Source: Chimonanthus salicifolius
Lineage: Eukaryota; Streptophyta; Magnoliopsida; Laurales; Calycanthaceae
DNA length: 64,000 bases
Direction of reading: 5' to 3'
Assembly (NCBI GenBank): GCA_013350335.1
Contig: CM023536.1
Location: forward strand, 40,122,314-40,186,313
The translations under genes were made by a program, and so were the position numbers. Each line of letters starts with the position of its first letter. The first letter of the stretch is position 1. The notes beneath the pieces were generated by a model. The model worked only from the letters and a program-made list of their open reading frames with translations. It had not been told where the DNA came from and ran no database searches. Of this stretch, positions 47,521 to 60,298 are shown piece by piece.

Positions 47521-50500
47521 TGTAACGACCCGTCCCGCTACGGGCACGTTAAAACTGATACAAACTCCTAAAACAGATCCAATACAATTTCGGATATACC
47601 TTTTTTTTTAAATGGGAGACACCGCTCCCGCAACCCACACTAATCATAGCAATCCGCCAATAAACCAAAAACCGTAAGCATCAGTCATAATTACAAATTA
47701 TAGCATCATCCCATTATTACATTCATCCAACTTAATAAAATGTACATATATCTCAAATACATAAGCAAGTCTCCAATTACAAAATAAAACCATGACAAGT
47801 ACAAAGCTGCAACTCTACGCCCAATGTCTGATTGAGGGTCCCGCCGACCCTTCCTCTATGAAGTACCTGTGAGGTAAGGGGAGAGCTCTACATGCCCAGT
47901 GAGGGTAACACACACATCATATGTCATAAAGCATACACCATACATGATCATATGAACACATCAATGTCTATGATGTCTACATGCATGACTTTGCAAGCGG
48001 GTGTCCTACTCCTAACACACATGCCCACATCTGTCGGGCCTCCAGTACATCCTCTAACCAACTCAATACAACTCCATGTATCCGTTGTAGTTCACCCACC
48101 CTCGGGTACACAGACTATCTCCAACCGGATCAGGATCCATACTCCTCGATCAGACTTATGACTCTCTCATGACAACCAACACACATACCACGACCAACCC
48201 AAGAGTCGGACTCACTAGAGTACCAAACTGACTACCACACTAGAGTGACCACCTCACCAGTCCTCAACGGACTGCCAACCAGACTCATCTATGGTCTCCT
48301 CAACCGAGCACCAGAGTCTCGATAATCGAACCTATAACCTTGGACCCCATCTGTTGGTCTCCACATGACTGGTGTATCCACCCCTCACAAAATTCTATAG
48401 GTCTTCTACCGAGTGAGCCGTCCGAACTCACTCATTAGGCGCCCATAAATTCCTGGTGAGTCAACACCCATAACACAAATCTCAACAATGAACCCCAAAG
48501 TCATAACAACGGGTAAACACTCTACCGCATCACACCACAGGTTGTCCCCACCGTACAAGTGTCCTACCCTGGAATATCTCATAACATCACATCGCATCAT
48601 CCCTCGACCAACGAGCAGGGCGAGCACACTTTCAGCCTACTCGGTCATCTGGAGAATCACAAGTCATACTGGCGGGAGTTGTCCCTCACTGCATCATCCC
48701 TCGACCAATGACCAGGCGAACACCTCCTCAGCCTACTCGGTCATCCGGGGAATCACAAGTCATACTAGGGGGAGCTATCCCTCACCGCACCATCCCTAGA
48801 CCAATGACCAGGGGAGCACCTCCTTAGCCTACTCAGTCATTTGGGGATCACAAGTCATACTAGTGGGAGCTATCCTTCACCGTATCATCCCTCGACCAAT
48901 GACCAGGAGAGCACCTCCTTAGCCTAGTCGGTCATTATGGGATTACAAGTCATACTAGCGGGAGCTGTCCCTCACCGCATCATCTCTCGACCAATGACCG
49001 AGCGAGCACCTCCTCAGCCTACTCGGTCATTCGAGGATCGCAAACCATACTAGCTGGAGCTACCCTCACAGCATCATCCCTCGACCAATGACCAAGCGAG
49101 CACCTCCTCAGCCTATTTGGTCATTTGGGGATCACAAGCTGCCATCCCACCCTCTGGTCTCCACACGGGCAAACCACTTAACCCATTAGACCATTGGGGA
49201 CGTCTCATCTGCCACATATTCGGGTAGCGTACCTGTAATGACCTTTAAGTAAGTTTTGGGAGAGCTAACACTCAGCCCCAAAACTTCCCGAAGGTTTCCA
49301 TGACCACCTCACAACATGTCCCTCTTAGGACTCTCGGGCACCTCATCCTCTGAACCGGACCACACCTCCCTCGTAGGCGTGTTTAAAGATCACACCTGAC
49401 AATCTAACCCATGCCAAGAAAGACTCCAACACATGTCCAACCACCGACTAGCCCATAGTCCAACCACCCTTCCACTGCGCAGTCCCTCACGACATTCACA
49501 CCCTGCTACCCGACAAGCTAGGGGGAGTCTCTAGATCCTGATGTTACCTAGTACCCATGCCCCCACCAGCATCCCACATACGTTAGTTATATGTATGCAC
49601 AATTACCTCAACGCCTACACATGCTATTAACATAGTTCATCACATAACAATCATGTGTATACATCATTATTTGTCACGGGCTGGCATGTTAACAACCAAA
49701 CATGTTATAATATCTAGCAGTTCAAACTAACTATCACATAATCATACAGTATATTACCAACATGACATATCATACCATAATTAGGCATATATCACCACAT
49801 ATCATATATTCGCATATTGGCATCTTAACGTATTATCAATAAAAATAAACCCTAATCATGTCAACACACAACTAATCAATCGTGATATTAGATAATGAAC
49901 TTGTATATGCCTCTGCGAGCATTGGATACAAATACACCCGGCTGGGGCCCCGCCACATAATGGTATCAACAGTTCTCTTGCCGAGTGGCTCATAATACCG
50001 AAAACCCCCATTCGCCGCATTTCGTACCCGCACATTTGATAGAGTAAGATGCAGAGATGCATGGTAAAAGCGGTGATAAGTTCCCTCACCTGTGTGTGTC
50101 CTTAAAATCCAATGCGAGAAAACGAGTCCGGGGATTGAAGGGGCTCAGTCTGTTGAAACAAGAACACAATGATAAGTAACCCGGCAAAAAGGATCAAACT
50201 AAATCTGGACTACAAACGGGCCCGAAAGCGAGTCAGGTCCAAACTGAACTGAAATGGGCCCGAAACTGAAAACTATGTCCAAAATTGGGTCGGGCTCGAA
50301 ACTGAGCCCAAAACTGGAAACTTTGAAATTGGGTCGGGCCCAAAACTAGGTCGAAACGGGCCGGGCCGAAGGTGGGCTAGGCCGAACCAAGTCTGGCGAG
50401 CTGGGTCGGGCTCTAGGCCCACTGAGCTATATGGCGGGCTGGGCGTGGGTTGCCCAGAACTAAACTCAGCCGAGTCAACTCGGTGACTCGACCGAGTTGA

Positions 50501-51306
50501 CTAAGCAACCCAGTTGGGAAAATTGAGGGGAAAGAGAGGGAAAATAAGGGAAATTAGGGGTAGAAAAATGGAGAAAATTGAAGGAGAAGAAGAGGAGGGA
50601 AGACGTGGAAGAGAAGGGGAATCAAGAAGAAAGGAGAGGGAAGGCTCGAGTACCTGATTCCAGTCAGAGAAGGAGGAGATCCGACTCGATTGGGGCCGGG
50701 AAGCTCGAACGGAGGCAGCAAGGGAGTCTAATTCCGGTGCAGGCAGCAGTTGGAGAAGGACACGTCTAGGGTTCGAACGAATGGGAGAGAAGAAGAAGAC
50801 AGGCAGAAAGATGGAAGAAGGAGAGGGATGGGAGTGAGAAGAGAGAAATTAGAAACAGAGAAGAGAGAGGGTAGCAGATGCGGCGGTGACGGTGGCGGTG
50901 AGGGGGGAGAAGGAAATTTAGGGTTAGGGTTAGAAGAAGGGAAAGGGAGGAGGAGAGAGGGTAGCAGATGCGGCGGCTCTGAAGCGCAAAGCTACAGTGC
51001 GTTTGAAACGGGGATTAAAAGGGATGTAGGTTTAGGGTTTATGATTTTTTTTTTTTAAATAAAAATCTTCAATTTCCAAAATATTTAAAAGAAAATTCCA
51101 AAATCAAATGACAAACGTCGAGGAGAAAAACGTGTGATTTTCAAACTTTTAATTAATCATAGAATGATTGATAATTCAAAATTACTAAAGTGCCCTTTGA
51201 GTTTTCGAACTCAAAATTGGGCAAACCAGGACCCACCACGGGGCCCACACTCATCCCACTGCTACCAAGACCCTAAAACTCCGAAAAATTGGGTTGGGTC
51301 GTTGCA
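47521..51306 (-). mobile_element. 3.8-kb solo LTR, Tekay/Del-like, nested in the copia-2 LTR
   Basis: It starts TGTAACGACCCGTCCCG and ends GGGTTGGGTCGTTGCA, near-complementary termini. A perfect 5-base target duplication gctac flanks it (47516-47520 and 51307-51311). The intact LTR at 56690 reads tgctgctactctcc across the same site with no insertion. No polyprotein is seen. Overall architecture (long, TGTAAC ends, internal tandem repeats) resembles the solo LTR at 14515-18550, but the sequences differ. The open frames in the GA-rich part (50540-51010) are compositional. Confidence 0.85.
48595..49140. repeat. Tandem array, six units of about 96 bp
   Basis: Units start at 48595, 48692, 48789, 48883, 48978 and 49072, so the period is 94-97 bases. 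Each opens ca(t/c)catccctcgaccaa and contains gcctactcggtcat, a ggatcacaagtcatacta segment and ggagct(a/g)tcc. They lie inside the solo LTR. The unit spacing is contiguous, with no unique spacer between units. Confidence 0.85.
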
Positions 51307-51756
51307 GCTACTCTCCTTTGTTCTAAAAACCAGAGAAATCTCTCTGGTTTACACGTTGACAGCACCTTGCACACACCAAATATGAAGTTGCTGTCGTGTT
51401 TATTGGAAGCCCCTAATAAGCGCCTGACTCCTCTATGACGTGATTCCTCTACTTCCCCTATGTCTGTATATCAGCAACACAAACTCCTCACAGTTTTTAC
51501 ACAACTTTATTGTCATGTGTTACGCAATCACCTCTTTAATTGCTGCTTTCAATCCACGCTAGAAGGTATTATCTGGTCCCTTTTACAGAGCTGCATTTTT
51601 ATAGCCTCATTCTATCAGTCACCTTCCTACTTTAATGCAATCCAATAAAAGGATCTGGTATGTATATATTTTGTCGTTCTTGTATTCTATATTAATGCAC
51701 GTTCAGATCTTGCCAAGGATATCTCTGCCATGTACCTCTTGAAATATATAATTGTT

Positions 51757-54309
51757 GAGCACTGAAATCTTACACTTTTACCCTTGATTATTGGGTCAGC
51801 TAATCCCTCAATTTTGTATATAATGATGCATTTAATGTAGCTTGTCAATTTTGTAGTAAAAAAATGGAAAGTTTCGGAAAATCAAATTAAAACAACAGAA
51901 GATTGCAAGTTTAGAGTTTTAAAGAGAAGACATAAGATTATTATGATTATTCCATGTCACTTTCTAGGATTTTTCATGTAATTAATTAATCTAGATCCAG
52001 TTATGAGAGTCTATGATTAATTAAAAAAATTTAAATTTAAAGTGATTGAATAATTATTTAATTCTAGAGGTTAAAAGCTGCAATCCAAGAACCAAAGCCT
52101 GAATTTTAAATCATTGGGCCAAGACTCAGATCAAATGGCCAAGATTCAGTTCAAGTGGGCCAAGTTATGCTCCACAAAGTTTCAATGGGCTAAGCCACAT
52201 GCAAACCCATGCACATTTCACACTCTGGGCCAGGCCAGTGTGCAAGCTCAGTCCAACTAAGACCCAAGCTCTCAAATCCAATTTAAATGGGCCTGAGTTG
52301 AGGTCTCGATCCAAATCCAAGGCCCAGGTCCAATGAATTCCATGGTTCATGTTTGAATTTACCTAAGTCCAACCCAACTACCTATGTCCAAAACCCGTAA
52401 CCCAGCCTCACATCCACACCATCCAACTTCCATCTTAGATCTTAACCCTCCATCTCACATATCAAATTAAGACAAACCTTAGATCCACCATCAAATCTAA
52501 CACATCCATTCATCTATCATTAGATCTAGGTCATCCATCATCATCATGATCATCTTAACCTTAGATTAGTGTTCATCCATGCATCAACTATTAATCATTG
52601 CATTCATTTCATGCATTAGTCATCTTAGCCATTAGATATTAGGTCATCTAATCTCAGTCACCCATTCATCTCTTAGAAACCCTAGAGCCTCCACATGCAT
52701 CCATCACATACACACATTTTCTTAGATTTAGGTCATGCATTTCATCATCCACTTAAGATCCGCCTATGCATCTAAACCCTCCATCAATCATCTACCCAAT
52801 TTTATAATTATTTTACCCTAAATACTTTAGAGTCATTAGATTAAAACCCATTAAATATAAGCCCTTCATCCATAAAACCCTAAGCTATGAACAACTTGTA
52901 ATTCAAGCTAGCCCCCATGCGCATATCACACCTCATCATCTCATGACTTTTGCAACCTAAAACCTCTCCATGCACTTAGACTAAAAATCATCTAGATACA
53001 TCCTTAAGATCCAAAAACACCTCACCATCCAATCCCCAAGTATCCCACATTTTCCCAATCCCAAACCAATCCAATTCCTAATTTCTCTCCCAAACTCCTA
53101 TCTTCTCTCCACCTTGACCTAGCCACCAAGGAAATCCACAAAAAAATCGTGTGACCTTCCTTGTGTAACCCTAAAAATCAAGCTTCAATCCCCATGATCC
53201 ATTCCCATTTAGATTCAATCTAGTCCATTGATTTCCCAACTTAAACCTTGATTTAATCAAAGTCATCCATCTCTTTTCAAAACCTATAAATACCCCATTA
53301 CCCCAAGGGTAAAATTCGAATATGACCTGGAATTCAAGAGGACTAAAGACTGGAACAAAAGACAGGAAGACAAGGAGCACCATGCGAATAAAGCGAGAGT
53401 GTATACTTTTATCTTTTTATGTTGTCTTTCCTATATTTAATTTAGAAAATCCTTGTACTTTAATTCTTCCATTTAATAAAGGAAGCATTCATTTAGAACC
53501 CTAGAACATCCAATTTCTAAAATACTTATGATTACTTTATTTTTAATTTCAAAAACACAACTTTTATTTATTTGATTGAATATGAGCGTATGCAATAGTT
53601 AGGAACTTGATTGTAAGACTTAAATCATGATTACTAAGGTTTTGATTAATTGAATTAAAAGTTGTGAATCTTGTTTTATTAATAAGTGTGAATTGTATTT
53701 TAGATTTTTACGTGAATTTCAGATCTTGGCCTTTACTTTGCTTACATATCTTGAGTGATGAACAGTCTATTACAAACAACCACCTTTTCCGTTACTGCAC
53801 ATTTAATTTCAGCCATTTATTGTAATGCAATTTAATTTTCTGTCTTTTAATTATGTTAAATCTCATGTTTGTTGTGCAATAGTTGTTTTAATCCAAATCT
53901 TGTATAATCTAATCTTTAATTCTGTAACTCTGTAATTCACTCTTTAATTATTTAATTCATTCTTTAATTCTTTGGTTCTCTCTCTCTCTTAAATCACTCT
54001 CTCAAAGATTCATTCAATTAAAGTAGGAAGAAATGTAAATAATTTTGTAACTTGAAATACTAAACATGATTAAGATTAAAAGTTGATTCACCATATTAGA
54101 ATAAGAAATCACACATCTTATTTGCTGATTTTTCAAGTTAGATACATAACTCATATAATTATTCAATTTGTTAAAAACAATTCATTTTTAGAGGACATAA
54201 ATTTAAATTCATATATTTTGAGATTTTCCTTTGGATTCGACCTTTTTCACATTACTATACTATGAATGGTTCGTGCACTTGCGAGATTTACAAATTTAAA
54301 ACCATCAAC
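51757..54309 (+). mobile_element. Tat/Athila-like LTR, copy 2, nested in the copia-2 LTR
   Basis: It aligns with 1-168 plus 1804-3952, as described for copy 1, but has no interruption. It ends ggattcgacctttttcacat, then actatactatgaatgg, gtgcacttgcgag and catcaacaac, the usual wording before a gypsy primer site. Left and right flanks (gaaatatataattg / gtcgatcttgcc) continue the copia-2 LTR, as seen at 57115-57140 in the intact LTR. The target duplication is decayed (aattg/agtcg at best). No coding sequence is seen. Confidence 0.7.
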
Positions 54310-54440
54310 AACAGTCGATCTTGCCACGAACAATAATTGTTATTTCAAAATCCTTTCTTCTTTGGACTCCCATTCCTCTATGGCAATTTCCATTTAGAGT
54401 CTTTCACAAATTTAGAATGTGAATTCGAGCCACATACACA

Positions 54441-56155
54441 ACTATCTCCACCTTAGCGAGAATTCACCAACCTTGGAGATGACCACCACTACACTTGACA
54501 GCTCCGCACCACTGGCCGCTCCCGACCTTGCTCCACCTACAGCTACAATCCTCTGCATCTTTGTGTGAGATGTGTGCATCCCCACGCTCTGAGATGCTCC
54601 ACTTGTTTCTTCAATTAAAAGAATTGGCCAAACCCAAGCTTTGCTTGGACTTGACAGCTATCCATCACTTTGTCGGGCCCGTCGCACTTTTCTCTGTGTG
54701 GCACATCGACGTTTTCGTCTTCCCGCTCGTTCTTTTACTTGTATCATGGAAACCAGGCAAAAAACCACAACCATCTAGTGTAAAAGTGACCTTACTTTTC
54801 GAGTCATCCCTCACTTGAGTCTTGCGGGTTCTTCTCCTTCTGCTCGCAGCCCGATTAGGAGGTCTCTCTTGTTTGTCAATCACTGTGTTCCCTAACAGTG
54901 TGTAGAGACTACCCTGCCTCTTTTCCTTCATAACTATCATGGCTCTTTTAACCACTCTAAGAGCCACGTCCTTAGATTTGAAGGTGAATCCCTCAAATTC
55001 AAGAATACCCAATGAAATTAAATTCATTTTTATATCCGGGATATGACACACATTTTCAAGCTTCTTTACCATACCATCAAACATTTTGATTTTAATAGTC
55101 CCGATCCCAATTATTTTGCTAGTTGCCCCATTACCCATTTGGACAACTCCTCCATTGCATGGTTTGTATTATCAAACAATTCCCTCATCGGACACATATG
55201 ATAGACTCACCCAGAATCTAAAATCCAATTATTATTTAGATTTTTCATACCTTTTGTGACTGTACACACAACCACCTCTGCTAAAGCACCATGTGCGTCG
55301 CTTGATTGATTCGAAGTTTGTGATCTGGCCTCCCAATCAAGTTTCAGTAGGTTCAGTCTCTCAATTTGTGTCATTCCTTCTCACAGTAATAGCAGTTGAA
55401 TTTTTCATTGCTTTTCCCCCTTGATTTAGGACGTGATGACCTCCTATTGCTAGAGCCTTTGTCATTTCCTCTCCCATGCTGCTGATTACCCCCAAGGCCT
55501 CAGAACGATGTGATCTTGATGCTTCACCCGATTCCTTTTTGTGAATATTTTCGCTTAGAATCAAGTCACGAACATCATCATAATTCAATTTCGTACTTCC
55601 TGACGAACTGCTTACGACTGTTACAATGGCATTCCAACTTTCTGGTAAAGAGGACAGAAGAATCAAAGCCCTGATCTCGTCCTCAAAGTCGATCTTCACC
55701 AAACCCAACTGACTAATGGCTGAGTTTAAATTGTTCAGATGTTCAACAACAGACGCGCCTTCTGACATCTTTAGATTGAATAACTGCTGCATCAGATGTA
55801 CCTTATTGGAGGTTGAAGGTTTCTCATACATGTTTGAAATGGCATCCATAATACCTTTCGCGGTCGTCTCTTTCGCTATGTTGAAAGTGACATTCCGAGA
55901 CAACGTTAATCGATTAACGTCCAACGCCTATCTGTCGAGAAGTGTCCAATCTTCAGCCTTCATATCAACTGGCTTTGTTCCTGAAAGAGGTTGATGCATT
56001 TTCATCTGATACAGATAATCTTCGATCTACCTCTTCTAGAATGCAAAATCTGTGCCATTGAACTTTGTGATCTTGCCATATTCGTCTTTCGTCATTGTGT
56101 TGTATCCCGATCTCCCACAATTCCCTGGTCTCCAACCAAAACTACTGATACTACT
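54441..56155 (-). pseudogene. copia-2 gag and protease remnants
   Basis: On the minus strand, the text after the primer site (56141-56155, AGTAGTATCAGTAGT) runs from a gag N-terminus near 56040 with stops (ITKFNGTDF) into the gag core at 55361-55924. There it includes VHLMQQLFNLKMSEGASVVE and DEIRALILLSSLPESWNA. The protease active site WILDSG near 55225 is followed at once by a stop, then YHMCPMRE. The C-terminal part, 54665-55138, contains VCHIPDIKMNLISLG. After that, text from the far end of a polyprotein (RRRRTRKTQ) follows directly, so the integrase-RT-RNase H part is missing. This resembles TNT1-type copia gag. Confidence 0.85.
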
Positions 56156-57261
56156 TGTTAGTGTTTATTAGCAAATAAACACACCCAAATAAATATCGAA
56201 ATAAATACAAGCACAAGAACACCAAAGAATTTACGTGGTTCGGCCCACCCTTGGCCTACGCCGACGGAGCGTGATAAAGATCTTATTAAGAGAATAAAGA
56301 AGAAAAAGATTACAATATAATTGTCTTGGGTTTTAATCGAAACTCAATATCAGAGAACCCGATTCTCAATCAAGACTGCTGCCCGAATGCACCCCTCTTG
56401 TCGAGCCTATCTTGATGGTTCTCTGTTGTGTGTCTCACAACTGCAAATATCTCTCAGCTCTCCTTAAGATTGGCAGCTTTCTTCTTGCTGAATCTCAGCC
56501 CACACATTGCAGCCCCTTTCTCTGTTTTAGAGCTAATTGAGAAAGCCCAGATCTCTTGTTTTTCTTCTCTAGTATGCACCCACAAGACAGTCATCTCTCT
56601 GGCTGCTACTCGATAACTCCTTGCTGATGTCGTGTACTGTATCTCTATATACAGTCGTGTAGCTGCTCTCCAGGCCTATCAGTGCTGCTACTCTCCTTTG
56701 TTCTAAAAACCAGAGAAATCGCTTTGGTTTACATGTTAACAGCACCTTGCACACACCAAATATGAAGTTGTTGTCGTGTTAATTGGAAGCCCCCAATCAG
56801 CGCCTGACTCCTCTATGACATGATTCCTCTGCTTCCCCTATGTCTGTATATTAGCAACACAGACTCCTCACAGTTTTCACACAACTTTATTGCTGTGTGT
56901 TACACAATCACCTCTTTGATTGCCGCCTTCAATCCACGCAAGAAGGCATTGTCTGGTCCTTTTTACAGAGTTGCATATTTATAACCTCCTTCTATCGGTG
57001 GCCTTCTTACTTTATTGCAATCAAATAAAAATATCTGGTATGTATATCCTCTGTCGTTCTTGCATTCTATATTAATGCACATCCACATCTTGCCAAGGAT
57101 ATCTCTGTCGTGTACCTCTTGAAATATACAATCGGTCTTGTCATGAACAGTAATTGCTATTGCAAAGTCCTCTCTTCTTTGGACTCCCATTCCTCTATGG
57201 AAATTTTCATTTAGAGTCTTTCCCAAATTTAGAATGTGAATTCGAGCCACATACAACAACA
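56156..57261 (-). mobile_element. 5' LTR of copia-2 (intact)
   Basis: The 1106-bp LTR has ends TGTTAGTG (56156) and ACAACAACA (57261). It contains tacgtggttcggcccacc, ggagcgtgataaagatctta and aaaaaccagagaaatcgct. Compared with the disrupted 3' LTR it has about 90 extra bases near 56500-56590. It shares its first 150 bases with the LTR at 27161. Confidence 0.8.
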
Positions 57262-57337
57262 GTTCGAACCTGACACCTCCTGCTTCTTGAGGTGGGAGGT
57301 AACCATCCGAGCTAACCTACGGGGGATAAATTAGTTT

Positions 57338-58699
57338 CTTTTATCCAATCAAGGTGAAATTTTATAGGCATCATATAAAAGCCAAGGCCTTTTAAATCCA
57401 TTGCTCCATGTAGGCCCAAGTGCCACCTATTCACCATTTACACAAAGTTTGGTGCAAAGTCTCTTTCTTAGGGAATATATATAACTAAACTCAATTGGAG
57501 ACACTTTATTTTTAGTGGGGAAATCACATACGTCCTTAAAGAAAATGAGGATGTTTACTAGATTTGATGGTTAACAGATAGTGGATTTTAATTAAATTTT
57601 TTAGTTGAAATTTAGTCTACGGGTAGATAATTCAATGTTGACCAATACCAAGTTTGACCTCTATGACTGGTCACACTAATCATTTCTCCTCATATGGACA
57701 TATGGCATTGATCATCTAGGCACTAGTAAGAAAAGTTTTAACTTGTTCACTCGTAAGTGGTTCCCACTTGGACGGGTAAATTTGATACATTTTGATTTGT
57801 ATTTAATATCTAAAAGGAATTATCTTAATTAGATAAATGAAGTCATGTTTCTAAATATTCAAAAATTCAATTTTATTTGATGGTGGAAATAGATCGCTCT
57901 AGTTCATTGACTATATAACTCTAAATGCAGTAAAATTGGAGAGAGCTGCAATTCAAGGGAGTCCCAGTTGGTCTAGAGTGAGGCTAAGCACTCGCAAACT
58001 ACTGCGCATGTTTGTGTATATTTCTTTAGGTTTTACCAAGATCATGCAATCTGGCTATATATTCCACCATGGCAAATACGTAAAATCTTATTGATATGAT
58101 GGGGAGTTCTAAAAGTAAAAAATAAAACAAAAGTGGTAATCAAATTGAATTGAGACGGAGCAGAAGAAATGTATCAAAAGCTAAATACCATCAATGAAGA
58201 AACAAGAGGAAGTTGCAAATGAAAAATGAACAAGGAGAAGAAACACGAAGGGAAATTACACACAGCTACCCTATACTAAAAGGATGGAGAGCGCATTGTC
58301 AGAACGAATGTAATAAATATTTTTGATATTTTAAAATTTATCACGTTTTTATCATCAAAATACCAATCGCCGTTAATATCATTCCGAGATTTATTGGCAA
58401 TATAGTAAGTTCTCGATAAAATCTCATAAAAATACGATAAATGATAATATCTCGATAAATTCCTAGTAAATTATAGGGAAATTCCTTATTAATATTTTTA
58501 TTTATTATTATTTTAAATAATATATTTTTCGTGAGATTGTCTTGTTAATTTCCTGATAATAATTTGAGAATTTAAAAATATTTCAATATTACCATCACCG
58601 TTAATATCTCGAGATTAATATTTGTGAGAATGGTCACAATCATTAAACTTGAGATTTCAAGCTGTGTATAAAAACAGAGTTGGGCTATCAAAAAAGAAA
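57338..58699. other. Intergenic DNA, nothing recognised
   Basis: AT-rich sequence. At 58330-58620 repeated short words (tctcgataa, ttaatatctcgaga, taccatcaccgttaatat) suggest a decayed repetitive element without clear ends. There is no gene. Confidence 0.35.
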
Positions 58700-58871
58700 T
58701 TGTCTAATTAGCAATTGGTTGCCTCTCGTCTTAGGAAGCGAGAGGTTGAAGGTTTGAGGCCCCCATGGCCTAACCTTAATGTGCCTTAATGTGCCTTAGG
58801 AGTAGTGGGCTCACCTGTGGAGATTAAACGCTGAGTATCCCATATTTTTCACACGTAAATAAGAAAAAAAA
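58700..58871 (+). mobile_element. tRNA-derived SINE, copy 3
   Basis: The same body as copies 1 and 2: ctaattagcaattggttgc, cgagaggttgaaggtttgag, cccatggcctaacc, gtagtgggctcacctgtggag and a poly-A end. A 10-base tandem duplication (aatgtgcctt twice) lies at 58779-58798. Confidence 0.75.
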
Positions 58872-60085
58872 GTATAAATCTAAAAACATGAGATAAATAA
58901 CTTTCACAGTAACATTGAAAATAACTAGTACCAAGCTCGAATAAACAGGTATGCATCAGATATTTAGCAGCTCAGCGAAATCTGTCTACGTTCATTCTAC
59001 TTTTAGGTTAAACGGCATAAACAAGTTATAGAATGTGAGGTATCAATGAACAATAAGAAATTCGTTGAGGATACTATTAGAATATGACACAAATGTCACC
59101 TTTCAAAAAAAATGACAAAAATGTCAGCCCTCTGATGAGAGCGCCCTGTTCTATGACTTCGATTGTAGCACGTCTTTCACATTCCATTGAAACTCGATTT
59201 GTGCCCAACACTAATTGTAATATTAATGACCTTCACCCGAATGGTGGACCAAAAAATATATAGACGAGCAATTAAAAAATAGAATTAGAAATAAATTTAT
59301 TAAAGAAAGTCTAGGGAAACAAATATTAACCGATACGATATATATCGACCAATATTTATCAATACCGAACGATATCCGATATATATATCGCCGATATCGT
59401 CTGATATCGGTAGTTTTAATTGAAAAAAAATTAGAGAAATTTCTCGGCCAATATATCCGAGATTTCATCCCCTGAGAGAAACGTTTAAAGAAACTCCAAC
59501 AAATGAGAAAATGAGGAAAAGTTGCTTGAAGAGGTTTAGACTTGTCCGTAAGAGAAAAGTGACAGCCATCAATGGGAAATTTGATATGATGCAAGAAAAG
59601 GGACCAAGAAAAGGAGAAAGTCCGCTACAAAATTGGTTAGAAAGGATTAAAAAAAAGATAATGATAGATTGTAGGATAAGGATAAGGACTTGAAAGATAC
59701 TGATAAGATAAAATGGAAAATGGTAAGCCAACTCCAAATAAATTGGATTAATGACTTTAATTATGATGATGATAATGAAACAAATTCATGGGTAACATTA
59801 CACTCCTGTCAAGGATTCAAATTCCTGCTCTTGGTGTTAATGTTAGCAAGCAATGTAAAAGCTGCAAAGCGAAGGATGGTTATCTTGCCGAACTGGTCCG
59901 TGCAGTTTAGGAGCAAAATTTCCATCTTTTGATTCTTAAAACCTGTACCCATGAATTCAACGAAGAATGATCATTTATATCCCTTGTTATTTCAACATGA
60001 TAATTTACAAAACCTCCCTCCCCCACCCCCGCCCCCGCCTTTTTTTTAAAAAAATAAATACAAAGACTCGTTAAGTAAAAGCTGA
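58872..60085. other. Intergenic DNA downstream of the CRM gene
   Basis: No gene is supported. At 59320-59470 the words cgatat, gatatcgg and ccgatat recur in both orientations, a foldback-rich stretch of unknown origin. A C-rich run lies at 60011-60036, just before the terminal exon, and may lie in the 3' UTR. Confidence 0.35.
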
Positions 60086-60298
60086 TCAATTCGAGCCATG
60101 TAAACTAGATTCTTCAAGTTCCACATCACAATAATTAGGAGCATTATCATCAGATGCTGGTAATGGATTTGGACCATCATAGAGGAAGTTTGTTTCTGAG
60201 TAGCTACGGATAGACCCATCATCATCGTCATCATTGTCACTTTCATCATCATCATCACCACTATTGTAGGTCTCCAAATAAGCATCATCGCCTTCATC
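60086..60298 (-). CDS. CFM3: CFM3-like terminal exon
   Basis: The acceptor is TTGATAG|GATGAAGGC; it ends at TGA 60088-60086. It encodes [14 protein letters not shown], then runs of Asp and a family-variable tail of about 40 residues ending SSLHGSN. Confidence 0.8.
   Translation of the reverse strand, partial: DEGDDAYLETYNSGDDDDESDNDDDDDGSIRSYSETNFLYDGPNPLPASDDNAPNYCDVELEESSLHGSN

Larger units (their letters stand above)
47076..57261 (-). mobile_element. copia-2 (TNT1-like), deletion derivative with nested insertions
   Basis: The 5' LTR is at 56156-57261 on the right. The 3' LTR is in three pieces (47076-47520, 51307-51756 and 54310-54440). The body between them (54441-56155) encodes only gag and protease remnants. 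The target duplication is gtttg (47071-47075) against gttcg (57262-57266), 4 of 5. The pieces of the 3' LTR align in order with the intact 5' LTR, so the intact copy serves as an empty-site record for both later insertions. Integrase, RT and RNase H are deleted, so the copy cannot move by itself. Confidence 0.85.
46959..57325 (-). mobile_element. tRNA-derived SINE, copy 4, split by copia-2
   Basis: The SINE's 3' part with its poly-A tail (poly-T here) is at 46959-47075. Its 5' part, including box A (GTAGGTTAGCTCGGATGG) and box B (GGTTCGAAC), is at 57262-57325. Both are in minus orientation and in the right order to be one unit. The outer flanks carry related target-site words (aaaattagtc at 46949-46958, taaattagtt at 57327-57336). 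The 10.2 kb between the halves is copia-2 with its own nested insertions. Confidence 0.75.

Noticed and set aside
48595..49140. Regularly spaced repeat considered as a CRISPR-like array
   Set aside because: The whole ~96-bp unit is repeated with no unique spacers, and it lies in a plant LTR; it is a tandem repeat.
50578..51058. Two overlapping Lys/Arg/Glu-rich open frames on the + strand
   Set aside because: They are produced by the GA-rich composition of the solo LTR and resemble no protein family.
59320..59470. cgatat/gatatcgg-rich stretch considered as an origin or regulatory site
   Set aside because: Only repeated short words are seen; nothing ties it to a function.
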